Shown here: in pieces, positions 26,830-34,627 of the stretch
How the letters are laid out: the number at the start of each line of letters is the position of its first letter
Numbering within the stretch: the first letter of the stretch is position 1
DNA from: Inconstantimicrobium porci
Lineage (GTDB): Bacteria > Bacillota > Clostridia > Clostridiales > Clostridiaceae
NCBI RefSeq assembly: GCF_009696465.1
Contig: NZ_VULX01000004.1
Location: 1-64,000, forward strand
Direction of reading: 5' to 3'
Length of the DNA: 64,000 bases
Notes under the pieces: model-generated
Seen by the model: the letters and a program-made list of their open reading frames with translations, nothing else
The model's database searches: none
Told to the model about the DNA's origin: nothing
Program-made: the position numbers and the translations under genes

Positions 26830-27462
26830 TTAAACATCTTCGATGCCAAGAATTAGTCGTAGTATCATATTTGCCTGATGATTTGCACAGATTCCTACTC
26901 TTGGAGCCATTAGGCTTAAACCACTTTCTATGCCAGATGTTTCATCACCACATAGATAAAAGTTTTTCATTACTTTTCGTGTTTTTATTGTATTGCTGCT
27001 TTTATAACCAGCCATTCCTGAAGCAGATACAAGTTTTTTATCTGGATAATGCTCAAGTATATAATTAACAAGCATAGCTTTATTATCTGCTTTATCAAAG
27101 GCTTCACATATTATATTGAAGTTCTTGAAAATAGATGGAATATTCTCTTCAGTTACCTTTGTACAGCATGTAGTTATTTTTAAATAAGGATTTATTGATA
27201 GAAGTATATCTTTTAGTGCTTCTGTTTTATAAAGACCTAGACTGCTCATTGTATAAGCTTGTCTGTTAAGATTACTCGGTTCTACAACGTCAAAATCTAC
27301 AAGGCATAGATGTCCTATACCAGCTTTAGTAAGAGCTACAGCAATATTAGAACCTAAACCTCCAAGGCCTGCAATTATAACGCTAGCTGAACTTATTTTG
27401 TCATGTACTTCTTTTGTATGTCTTTCAATAAGCATTTCATTCCATTGTTCTTTGCTTAACAA
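26830..27462 (-). CDS. thiF: ThiF-family adenylyltransferase
   Basis: 210 residues, the short clostridial form. It adenylates the C-terminus of ThiS before sulfur transfer. The nucleotide fold is GLGGLGSNIAVALTKAGIG, then the conserved Arg/Gln-rich NLNRQAY and Asp in FDKADNKA. The start is the TTG at 27462: GGAGGCGG, at the end of thiS, is its ribosome site. Its stop is followed by a repeat and then thiG. Confidence 0.88.
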   Translation of the reverse strand: MLSKEQWNEMLIERHTKEVHDKISSASVIIAGLGGLGSNIAVALTKAGIGHLCLVDFDVVEPSNLNRQAYTMSSLGLYKTEALKDILLSINPYLKITTCCTKVTEENIPSIFKNFNIICEAFDKADNKAMLVNYILEHYPDKKLVSASGMAGYKSSNTIKTRKVMKNFYLCGDETSGIESGLSLMAPRVGICANHQANMILRLILGIEDV

Positions 27463-27463
27463 T

Positions 27464-27661
27464 TTAACCGCCTCCTACAAAGTGAACTATTTCTATACAG
27501 TCTCTATCACATAGAATAGTATTGCTATATTCTGTTTTAGGAACTATTTTACCATTACGTTCTACAGCAATTCTTGAAATAACATAATTTTTCTCATTAA
27601 GATATATAATTAGTGGTTTGTTATCAAATCCATCTATATTTTCACCGTTTATGCTGACCAT
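27464..27661 (-). CDS. thiS: Sulfur carrier protein ThiS
   Basis: 65 residues from the ATG at 27661 (AAAGGAGGTGA upstream). It is a ubiquitin-like protein ending in Gly-Gly-Gly; ThiS needs a C-terminal Gly-Gly for thiocarboxylate formation. It delivers sulfur to ThiG after activation by ThiF. It is the first gene of the operon, immediately after a terminator-like leader. A longer frame from 27745 would run through the leader hairpin and is not the real start. Confidence 0.88.
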   Translation of the reverse strand: MVSINGENIDGFDNKPLIIYLNEKNYVISRIAVERNGKIVPKTEYSNTILCDRDCIEIVHFVGGG

Positions 27662-27697
27662 TACTTCACCTCCTTTTTCTAATAAACTTTTATAGAT

Positions 27698-27787
27698 AAA
27701 AAAAACACACAAAGAAGTTATACCCGCGGTGGTATACCCCTTCATGTGTTTTCACAATCTATGATTAGTCTTTGACGTAAGACTAAT
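27698..27787 (-). ncRNA. thi operon leader: stem-loop plus terminator-like hairpin
   Basis: On the minus strand a 9-bp stem (27764-27787, ATTAGTCTT/AAGACTAAT) is followed by a long hairpin (27704-27752). Its outer stem is AACACA-GAAG/CTTC-TGTGTT and its inner stem TATACC/GGTATA around ACCGC. Then comes a run of eight T. The layout suggests attenuation. I find no TPP aptamer core (no CTGAGA or ACCTGAT-like segments). A computational 'thiS' RNA motif has been described for this position in Firmicutes, as far as I recall; I cannot confirm the match. Confidence 0.6.
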
Positions 27788-27819
27788 GGTTACGTATTAA
27801 ATTTTCTATTTCATAAATT

Positions 27820-27848
27820 ATTATACTATATTTAAAAATTATTTCAAT
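27820..27848 (-). promoter_or_regulatory. Promoter of thi operon
   Basis: Minus-strand TTGAAA, 16 bases, TATAAT (27820-27825). It is divergent from the promoter at 27869. Confidence 0.6.
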
Positions 27849-27868
27849 ACTTACAAATAAAAACATTG

Positions 27869-27906
27869 TTGACAATTAAACATATGTTCTATACAATAAG
27901 AACATA
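27869..27906 (+). promoter_or_regulatory. Promoter with LexA-like box and inverted repeat
   Basis: TTGACA (27869-27874), 17 bases, TACAAT (27892-27897). In the spacer lies AAACATATGTTC (27878-27889), which reads GAAC-N4-GTTT on the other strand, the clostridial SOS-box pattern. TATGTTCT (27883-27890) also forms an 8-bp inverted repeat with AGAACATA (27899-27906). Confidence 0.65.
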
Positions 27907-27991
27907 CAAACAAGTGTTCGAAAATAATAGGAATAATATGGGAAGCATAAACATATAAATAATTAAAAAATAAATTTTGGAGGATGAATTT

Positions 27992-28267
27992 ATGACAAAG
28001 AGTGCAGGTATATTTGTTAAAATTAATTATAAAATGGATATGGAAAGCAGAAACAGAATAAAAGAAAAAAAGATGAATTACAAAAATAATAATTCATCAA
28101 AATATCTTCTATGTGGTGGAACTTACAATAAAAATGGTGGAACATTTATCTTTCAGGCTGATAGCCTTGAAGAAGCTCAACTTATTGTAAGTGATAATCC
28201 ATTCGTTGATACATCAAGTTATTCATTTGAGATATTAAGTAAAAATAATATTAAGCTTTGCTGTTAA
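27992..28267 (+). CDS. YciI-like domain protein
   Basis: 91 residues. A basic first third (FVKINYKMDMESRNRIKEKK) is followed by a YCII-related ferredoxin-like segment: YLLCGGTYNKNGGTFIFQADSLEEAQLIVSDNPFV as consecutive elements, ending YSFEIL. YciI proteins are small dimers of unclear catalytic role. The ATG at 27992 has GGAGGATGAATTT upstream. Its promoter carries a LexA-like box, which hints at damage control. It is convergent with the HD-GYP gene, whose stop lies next to its own. Confidence 0.7.
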   Translation: MTKSAGIFVKINYKMDMESRNRIKEKKMNYKNNNSSKYLLCGGTYNKNGGTFIFQADSLEEAQLIVSDNPFVDTSSYSFEILSKNNIKLCC

Positions 28268-29382
28268 GCTAAGTTATATTCAATATTTGATATTACAAGT
28301 GATAAAGATTCACCAAGGTCTATAATAGAACCTTCTTTTCCTTTTTCTTCACTCTTAATAACCTTAACAATAGGTCTTAGAGGATAGTCACAAGGAGTTC
28401 CTTGTACAATGGCAATATCACCATTGCTGAGTTTAACCATTGTTCCTTCTGGATAAGGTACAATGACTTTTGAAAAAATATTTACAATATCGAAACGAAA
28501 CATTTTATCAGCATTTCCAAGTATATATTCAAATGCATCATTAGGACACATAGGCTTTTTATAAGGTCTGTCTGAAGTTAATGCATCGTATACGTCAGCT
28601 ATTGAAACTACATTGGCAAGAAGATTAATTTGATCAGCACTAATTCCATCAGGATATCCTGTTCCATCATATTTTTCATGATGCTCAAGAATTATTATTT
28701 TTGAAACAGAAGAAATAAAGCTGAATTTTGATACATATTCATATCCTCGCTTAGGATGTTTCTTTATTTCATCATATTCCTCAGGAGTAAGTTTTCCTGG
28801 TTTTAATAATATTTCTTTAGGAACAAAAATCTTGCCAATATCATGAAGGAGTGCGCCTAGAGCTAGGTCCAGCAGACGGCTTTTGTTTAGCTTTAAACCC
28901 ATTCCAATAACAATTGATAATACGGCAACATTTACACTATGCTGGTAAGTATAATTATCCATAGTTTTTATATCAACAAGATTTACAAGCACATTTTTGT
29001 TTGATAATATGTTATCAAGAAGTTCGTGGGCAACATTATATAATTCTTTTATAATAGAATCCTGTTTTTTTATTATTTCATTACTTTTATAGGATGATGC
29101 ACATAAATAAGGTTCTAAATATAATTTTTCAAGGTTCATGAAAGAGTCGTGAACTTTTTTTATTGATTTCTGTCTGAGTTCTGGCTTTATAATATCCTGA
29201 ATTTCACTTGAACTATATTCATCAATTACATAAATACTATATATATTTATTTCCCTCAATTTTTTAATTACACGTTTTGTTAATAATGCACCTGCTTTTA
29301 GTAACGGTTTACCCTCATGGTCATAAATGGTTTTGGCCAGATACGTATCTGGTCTTACACATCCTATAGGTATCAATCTCAT
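28264..29382 (-). CDS. HD-GYP domain protein, probable cyclic-di-GMP phosphodiesterase
   Basis: About 372 residues, starting at the ATG after AAGGAGATG. An N-terminal region of about 140 residues begins MRLIPIGCVRPDTYLAKTIYD, as in the DUF3391-like leader of such proteins. The HD-GYP domain follows, with HSVNVAV, HDIGK, HPKRGYE, HHEKYDGTGYPDG and DVYDALTSDRPYK. The metal ligands and the GYP triplet are all present, so it is probably active. A 70-residue tail ends the protein. It would lower cyclic di-GMP in the cytoplasm. Confidence 0.88.
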   Translation of the reverse strand: MRLIPIGCVRPDTYLAKTIYDHEGKPLLKAGALLTKRVIKKLREINIYSIYVIDEYSSSEIQDIIKPELRQKSIKKVHDSFMNLEKLYLEPYLCASSYKSNEIIKKQDSIIKELYNVAHELLDNILSNKNVLVNLVDIKTMDNYTYQHSVNVAVLSIVIGMGLKLNKSRLLDLALGALLHDIGKIFVPKEILLKPGKLTPEEYDEIKKHPKRGYEYVSKFSFISSVSKIIILEHHEKYDGTGYPDGISADQINLLANVVSIADVYDALTSDRPYKKPMCPNDAFEYILGNADKMFRFDIVNIFSKVIVPYPEGTMVKLSNGDIAIVQGTPCDYPLRPIVKVIKSEEKGKEGSIIDLGESLSLVISNIEYNLA

Positions 29383-29455
29383 AAAGTTACATCTCCTTGA
29401 CATAAATAGCTTTGTAGTTAATTATAAATAAAATTCATATAAATAGAAAGATAAA

Positions 29456-29504
29456 TAATAGGAGCTGTACTATGAGATTTTAATAATACAGCTCCTATTT
29501 TAAA
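29456..29504 (-). terminator. Terminator of glutamine synthetase gene
   Basis: AATAGGAGCTGTA pairs with TACAGCTCCTATT around a 17-base loop, just after the minus-strand stop. Confidence 0.8.
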
Positions 29505-29510
29505 ACTCTA

Positions 29511-31412
29511 TTAAAAATCTAAAAGATTTTTCTTGTAATCTGAATAAAGATCTCTTAATAACTCCATTTTTTTATAAAGATCTTTCTGAAGAACTGAAGC
29601 AGTTTCAAAATCATTTTCTTTTATACTTCTCTTAATTTTAGTAAATAAGCTGTTTGTAGTATTAGTGTCCTTCATTAGATAATTTCTTAAGTCATTGATT
29701 TTTAACCAGTTTGATACGTCAAGATCAAGAACTTTGTCTGATGAATGAAGGCATTTACAGCTTCTTACTTCATCTATATAGTTATTAATCATTCTTCCTG
29801 AAAGTTCAGTAGCCCATCTTGTTAATGTAGCAATTTTAAAACTGTTTAATATGCTGTCCGTAAAAACATCATTCAATTTTAACACATTTAGCTTATCATT
29901 GTAAATATCGAATGCTTTTATATTTTCATAAACAGTTTCTGGTGCAGTTCCAAAAAAATGTTCTCTTTCTTCGTCTGTAAAATCTTCAAATACATCTTTT
30001 TCAGTTCTGTATGCACGATCTTTTTCAAGATACTGTGAATCTTCACCAGGTTGTTTTGAAAGTTCAGCTAAAAGGTCAGCCTCAGTTTTGTTGTTGTCTG
30101 CAGCATAAAGTATACCATCAAGCATTGATTGATAACATGCAGCAAGCACAAGATAAGTATTTGAATATGGGTTTGGAGATCTAAGCTCAAATCTTGTTGC
30201 CATTGGATTGTTAAGATCCCTTATAAGTCCTACAAGTATTGTTCTGTTTCTTGATGGAACTTCAGGGCTTTCACCAAGAGAAGTAACTACGCATATAGGA
30301 GCTTCAAAGCCAGGTTTAAGTCTTTTTAATGAATCATTAGTTGCAGATACAAATGGGTTTATGATTTCATAATTTTTAAGCAGTCCCATTATTGAAGCAT
30401 AGCCGATTGTACTTAAGTATCCTTTTTCATTTGATGCAAATAAGTTTACACGTTTGCCATTCTTGAGTTTTGCGCTAATACCAAAGTGCGTATGTTTTCC
30501 GCTTCCAGCAACTCCCGAAATAGGCTTAGCAAGGAAGTTAACATATAATCCATGTCTTCTAAATGTTTCCTTTACGATAGATCTTATAAAAAGTTCATTA
30601 TCAGCAGCTTGGGCAGCATCTGTATATTTCCAGTCAATCTCAAGTTGTTCCATAACGTGATTGTAATTACCACTGTTATCAAGTTTACCGTTTATTCCTC
30701 CAACTTCTTTATGTCCCATTTCTGGTTCAAAGCCATAAGCATCAAGCAAAAGCAGTGTTTCTTCAAGAGCAGTTCTTACGATACCTTTAGTTCTCTGCCA
30801 GTACTGTTCTTTTAATGTTTGTGAGAATGATAATTCTTCAACATGCGCTTTATCATTAGGAGTTTTTACCCAGAATTCAAGCTCTGTTGCAGCTGTAAGC
30901 TGTAATGATTCGATATCTTCATATTTAAATGGGTAGTCATTCAATAATGAATTTTTTTCTTTAAACAAAGTTAGAATGTTATCAGAAATATTCTTTATAG
31001 CATTTGATAATATATTTCTTGAGCAGACAGGAAGGTCGTTATGGTAAAGGTAGCAAGGAATTCTAAGTGTACCTATAGGCTTGTTTATTATTGGGTCAAC
31101 GAAATCATAATTATAGTCTATGAACCAGACTGATTCATTATCTGTGATCATGTCCACTTTTGCATTATTTAAAGTTGCGATTTCGGGAAGCACAACTGAA
31201 GAACCGTCTGTCTGTACAGCTGTTCCATTTATAAATGTATCCATATCATCTATAAACAATTTTATAGGGATTTTTTCATCGGTATCATTTCCTGCAAGAT
31301 CTACGCCTACAAGAGAAACGAATTTAATTTCAGGGTGATTGTTTAATATTTCTTTAAGGTCGGTAACGTTATGTTTTTCTTTTTTAATTGTAAAAAGTAA
31401 ATTTTCAAACAT
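29511..31412 (-). CDS. glnA: Glutamine synthetase, long clostridial type
   Basis: About 633 residues from the ATG at 31412. It makes glutamine from glutamate, ammonia and ATP. Catalytic features: AATELEFWV (metal Glu), KEVGGINGKLDNSGNYNH, NFLAKPISGVAGSGKHTHFGIS (the conserved His region) and RFELRSPNPYSNTYL. A 180-residue C-terminal extension follows, seen in long GS forms sometimes called type III. The family start is expected at MFENLLFTIKKE. An in-frame GTG at 31475 would add 21 hydrophobic residues; neither start has an ideal ribosome site. It is monocistronic. Confidence 0.88.
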   Translation of the reverse strand: MFENLLFTIKKEKHNVTDLKEILNNHPEIKFVSLVGVDLAGNDTDEKIPIKLFIDDMDTFINGTAVQTDGSSVVLPEIATLNNAKVDMITDNESVWFIDYNYDFVDPIINKPIGTLRIPCYLYHNDLPVCSRNILSNAIKNISDNILTLFKEKNSLLNDYPFKYEDIESLQLTAATELEFWVKTPNDKAHVEELSFSQTLKEQYWQRTKGIVRTALEETLLLLDAYGFEPEMGHKEVGGINGKLDNSGNYNHVMEQLEIDWKYTDAAQAADNELFIRSIVKETFRRHGLYVNFLAKPISGVAGSGKHTHFGISAKLKNGKRVNLFASNEKGYLSTIGYASIMGLLKNYEIINPFVSATNDSLKRLKPGFEAPICVVTSLGESPEVPSRNRTILVGLIRDLNNPMATRFELRSPNPYSNTYLVLAACYQSMLDGILYAADNNKTEADLLAELSKQPGEDSQYLEKDRAYRTEKDVFEDFTDEEREHFFGTAPETVYENIKAFDIYNDKLNVLKLNDVFTDSILNSFKIATLTRWATELSGRMINNYIDEVRSCKCLHSSDKVLDLDVSNWLKINDLRNYLMKDTNTTNSLFTKIKRSIKENDFETASVLQKDLYKKMELLRDLYSDYKKNLLDF

Positions 31413-31669
31413 AATGATTAGAACTACCAAAACACAGATTTTTAATATATTATGTATTTTATAGTTCTGATTCACATCCTTTCATAGTAAAATAAAGAAT
31501 CAAATAAAAAATAAATAAAAATTATAAATTAGAATATGTAATTATGTATAGTATTATTATATACATAAATGGTTACAATTGAAAATAAATGATAGAATAT
31601 ATTGTATAATATTTATGAGAGGATAAATGAATAATGGAAATAGTTATAAAATATATGGAGTTGATATAG

Positions 31670-32446
31670 ATGAGAAAGTTATATAAAGATATGCCTATCG
31701 GTTTTTTTGATTCAGGCGTTGGTGGATTAAGCGTTATGAGGAAGGCAGTAGTGATGCTTCCTAATGAAAGTCTTGTTTACTTTGGAGATTCTAAGAACGC
31801 ACCATATGGAGTTAAGAGCAAAGAGGAAGTTCAAAAACTCTCATTTAATGCTGCAAAGTTTCTTATAGCAAAGGGAGCTAAGGCTATTGTTGTAGCTTGC
31901 AACACTGCAACATCTGCGGCTATAAAGGAATTAAGAAGAGAATATAGTGATATGCCTATAATAGGAATAGAGCCCGCAGTAAAACCTGCTGTGGAATTCC
32001 ATAAGGAGGGCATTGTAGTAATAATGGCTACAAAACTTACATTATCACAGAAGAAATTTGAAGATTTATATAATGAAAATGATAATATTAAGATGGTTCC
32101 AATGGCATGTTCAAAGCTTGTTGAACTTGTAGAAAAAGGAATAACATCAGGAGAGGAACTTAAGAAGTATCTTACATATAAGTTCAAAGATCTTAATCCA
32201 GCAGATATTGAAACTGTTGTTTTAGGATGTACTCATTATCCATTTGTAAAGAATACTCTTCAGAAGATACTTGGAGATGATGTAAACATAATTGATGGAA
32301 GTGAAGGTACAGTTAAGCAGCTTAAGAGAAAGCTTGCAGAAAAGGATCTCTTAAAGACTAAAGGAGAAAGAACAATTAAAATATATAATTCATTAGAGTC
32401 TAAAGAGATAATTGATTTAAGTTATAAATTAATAGCAGAAAAATAG
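31670..32446 (+). CDS. murI: Glutamate racemase
   Basis: 258 residues. It converts L-glutamate to D-glutamate for peptidoglycan. The two catalytic cysteines are in VVACNTATSAA and VLGCTHYPF, and the N-terminal FFDSGVGGLSVM is the family signature. GGAG lies upstream. The cyclophilin gene follows 62 bases later in the same direction. Its position near a glutamine synthetase may be coincidence. Confidence 0.96.
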   Translation: MRKLYKDMPIGFFDSGVGGLSVMRKAVVMLPNESLVYFGDSKNAPYGVKSKEEVQKLSFNAAKFLIAKGAKAIVVACNTATSAAIKELRREYSDMPIIGIEPAVKPAVEFHKEGIVVIMATKLTLSQKKFEDLYNENDNIKMVPMACSKLVELVEKGITSGEELKKYLTYKFKDLNPADIETVVLGCTHYPFVKNTLQKILGDDVNIIDGSEGTVKQLKRKLAEKDLLKTKGERTIKIYNSLESKEIIDLSYKLIAEK

Positions 32447-32508
32447 AATATATATGATATAATTCTATCTATTAAAATAAATACGCATTACAAAGGAGAT
32501 TATGATTT

Positions 32509-33021
32509 ATGAACCCAATAGTTACTTTTAAAATGAAAGACGGAGGAGTTATAAAGGCTGAACTTTACCCTGAAATAGCACCAAATACAGTTAAGAATTT
32601 TGTAAGCCTTGTTAAACATGGATTTTACGATGGACTTATATTCCACAGAGTTATACCAGGATTTATGATTCAAGGAGGTTGTCCGGATGGAACAGGAATG
32701 GGTGGACCTGGATATTCAATAAAGGGAGAATTCACTAGAAATGCATTTAAGAATGATTTAAAACATACAAAAGGTGTTCTTTCAATGGCAAGAACTATGG
32801 CATTTGATTCAGCAGGAAGCCAATTCTTCATAATGACAGCAGATGCTCCACATCTTGACGGACAGTATGCTTCATTCGGAAAAGTTATTGAAGGAATGGA
32901 TGTTGCAGAAAGAATAGTTAACGTAGACAGAGACTACAATGATAAGCCATTAGCAGATCAGGTTATGGAAAGTGTTACTGTAGAAAACGCAGATAACATG
33001 GAAGAACCAGAGACAATTTAA
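32509..33021 (+). CDS. Peptidyl-prolyl cis-trans isomerase, cyclophilin type
   Basis: 170 residues. Active-site segments FHRVIPGFMIQGG, SQFFIMTADAPHLDGQYASFG and MARTMAFDSAGS are complete. There is no signal peptide, so it acts in the cytoplasm, catalysing proline isomerisation during folding. AAAGGAG is at good spacing. A class A repeat begins at its stop codon. Confidence 0.95.
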   Translation: MNPIVTFKMKDGGVIKAELYPEIAPNTVKNFVSLVKHGFYDGLIFHRVIPGFMIQGGCPDGTGMGGPGYSIKGEFTRNAFKNDLKHTKGVLSMARTMAFDSAGSQFFIMTADAPHLDGQYASFGKVIEGMDVAERIVNVDRDYNDKPLADQVMESVTVENADNMEEPETI

Positions 33022-33232
33022 AATTTAGATTTTAAAATTTAAAATTGAAAGAAGAAATCATCAGGCTGATTTCTTAAGAATTATATGGAGGCTTTGCCTC
33101 CAAACCTCTGAATTATTTAATTTTAAATTAAGTGGAGATTTAAAGAGGAGAATCTCCTCTTTTTTTGAACTCCCGTTGGGGAGTTCAATCCATAATTCTA
33201 AATTTTACAATTTAAATTCTAAATTAAAAAGG
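33018..33232. repeat. Modular hairpin repeat, copy 3 (class A)
   Basis: 33054-33073 (GAAATCA/TGATTTC), 33087-33101 (GGAGGC/GCCTCC), 33142-33162 (AAAGAGGAGA/TCTCCTCTTT, followed by a T-run) and 33167-33186 (GAACTCCC/GGGAGTTC). Ends such as ATTTAGATTTTAAAATTTAA are AT-rich. It ends right at the ribosome site of the next gene. Confidence 0.88.
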
Positions 33233-33241
33233 AGTGATTCT

Positions 33242-33601
33242 GTGTTAAGTGATTATAAAACATTATTAGTATACGGACTTACAAAAGAGGAAATACAGAA
33301 GATTGCTTTGAAAACTGAGAGAGTTACTGAAGTAACAGCAGATATGGGGAATACAAAAATTATAGATATATTGAACAGAGTTAAAAAGAATGTATCTGAA
33401 ACTGAACTGCCTGATGAAAAAGTAATAATCTTTAACAAATACACTGATTCTGAAATTCAGAAGAAGGTTAAATTTATAAGAAACAGAATTGATAATCCAG
33501 TTCTTGCTGTAGTTACACCTACATCTATAAACTGGACTTTTAAAGACCTGCTTGAGCATTTAATTGCTGAAAGAGAGTTTTACAAGAATCAAGAGGGGTG
33601 A
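33242..33601 (+). CDS. DUF3783 domain protein
   Basis: 119 residues from the GTG at 33242; AAAAAGGAGTGATT lies directly upstream and the family begins at this point (VLSDYKTLLVYGLTKEEIQ). The C-terminal segment NPVLAVVTPTSINWTFKDLLEHLIAERE is the DUF3783 core. The function is unknown. It sits 5 bases before the XRE regulator, so co-expression is likely. Confidence 0.75.
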   Translation: MLSDYKTLLVYGLTKEEIQKIALKTERVTEVTADMGNTKIIDILNRVKKNVSETELPDEKVIIFNKYTDSEIQKKVKFIRNRIDNPVLAVVTPTSINWTFKDLLEHLIAEREFYKNQEG

Positions 33602-33606
33602 AAGAA

Positions 33607-34290
33607 ATGAGCAGAGTTGGGGAAAAAATTAAAGAAGCAAGAACAAGTGCTAATATAACTCAGAAAGCATTAGCTAAGAAACTTGGAGTTGCTGAAAAGT
33701 ATATAAATGAAGTTGAAATAGGAAGAAGAATAATTAATGAAGACTTCATCCAAAGAATAGAGAAGGTACTTAAAGTAAGCTTAAATGATGTAAATATGGT
33801 TGTTACAGATGAAGCACTTAATAAGGAAAAAGAAGAGCTTAGAGTATTTGAGCATGAATCAAAGAAGACAAAGAAACCTGAAGTCAATGAAATGTGGAAT
33901 CAGGCTTTTGCTTCGGTTTTAAAAAATGTGCCAATATACGATGAAAGCTTAAAAAAGACAATAGGAACTAAACCTTTAGCCGTTCATGATAACAAGATAG
34001 AAGGAATATCACAGGATAAAGTATTCTATATGAGTGTTGAAAGCGATGAAATGGCAAGCTTTAGAATCCAAAAGAATGATCTTCTTTTATGTGGAAGCGT
34101 AAAGGAATTTAGCGTAAACGGTATATATGTTTTAAAAGCAGATGATAAAGTAGTAGTAAGACAGGTCAAGAGACTTGATTCTACAAAAGTACTTTTACTA
34201 AGCAATAAAGGTGCTGTAAGAACTGAAACAGCTAATGTAAAAGAAATTCAGTTCTTAGCAAAAGCTATAAAAGTAGAATTTAATCTGTAA
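33607..34290 (+). CDS. XRE-family regulator with inactive S24-like domain
   Basis: 227 residues. The N-terminal HTH (about 4-60) reads IKEARTSANITQKALAKKLGV...YINEVEIGRRI. The C-terminal 110 residues resemble the LexA/CI S24 fold: VFYMSVESDEMASFRIQKND and GIYVLKADDKVVVRQVKRL. Where active proteins have the catalytic Ser (D-S-M), this one has D-E-M, so self-cleavage is unlikely although the Lys region is kept. It may use the domain for dimerisation. The ATG at 33607 is preferred to the overlapping GTG at 33598. Confidence 0.8.
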   Translation: MSRVGEKIKEARTSANITQKALAKKLGVAEKYINEVEIGRRIINEDFIQRIEKVLKVSLNDVNMVVTDEALNKEKEELRVFEHESKKTKKPEVNEMWNQAFASVLKNVPIYDESLKKTIGTKPLAVHDNKIEGISQDKVFYMSVESDEMASFRIQKNDLLLCGSVKEFSVNGIYVLKADDKVVVRQVKRLDSTKVLLLSNKGAVRTETANVKEIQFLAKAIKVEFNL

Positions 34291-34318
34291 TTACAAATAT
34301 AGAACATAATATTTTATG

Positions 34319-34360
34319 AAAAAAGCAGTTGTAGCATTAATTTGCTGTAGCTGCTTTTTT
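34319..34360 (+). terminator. Terminator of DUF3783-XRE operon
   Basis: AAAAAAGCAG pairs with CTGCTTTTTT; inner TGTAGCA/TGCTGTA continues the stem. Confidence 0.85.
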
Positions 34361-34365
34361 AAAAT

Positions 34366-34562
34366 TAAGAATTAAGGTTTCAGAATGATGAATTATGGAT
34401 GAAACTCCTTAAGGGAGTTTCAAGATAAGAGGACAAATTCCTCTTAAAATCTCTTTAGATAATAAAAGTCAGAGGTTTGGAGGTGAAACCTCCATTAAGA
34501 TTTAGAAATCAACTAGCGAAGCTATGTCAATTTTATCCTCAATTCATCATTCTTCATTCTGC
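34366..34562. repeat. Modular hairpin repeat, copy 4 (reverse order)
   Basis: Hairpins in reverse order relative to class A: 34401-34421 (GAAACTCC/GGAGTTTC), 34427-34445 (AAGAGGA/TCCTCTT), 34479-34493 (GGAGGT/ACCTCC) and 34505-34534 (GAAATCAACTAGC with its approximate complement). The outer ends CAGAATGATGAATTA and ATTCATCATTCTTCATTCTG are inverted copies of each other. It lies directly before the csp gene. Confidence 0.82.
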
Positions 34563-34627
34563 TTTCATAAATTTATTCTAAATTGTATGTTTTATAAATA
34601 TATAATTATTATATAAATATTGCGGAA

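Noticed and set aside
27662-27745. Longer thiS start at 27745
   Set aside because: It would read through the leader hairpin; the internal ATG at 27661 has a perfect AAAGGAGG site and matches the usual ThiS length.
27664-27900. TPP riboswitch upstream of thiS
   Set aside because: The expected aptamer core segments (CTGAGA, ACCTGAT, GTAGGGA-like) are absent on the minus strand; only hairpins and a T-run are visible.
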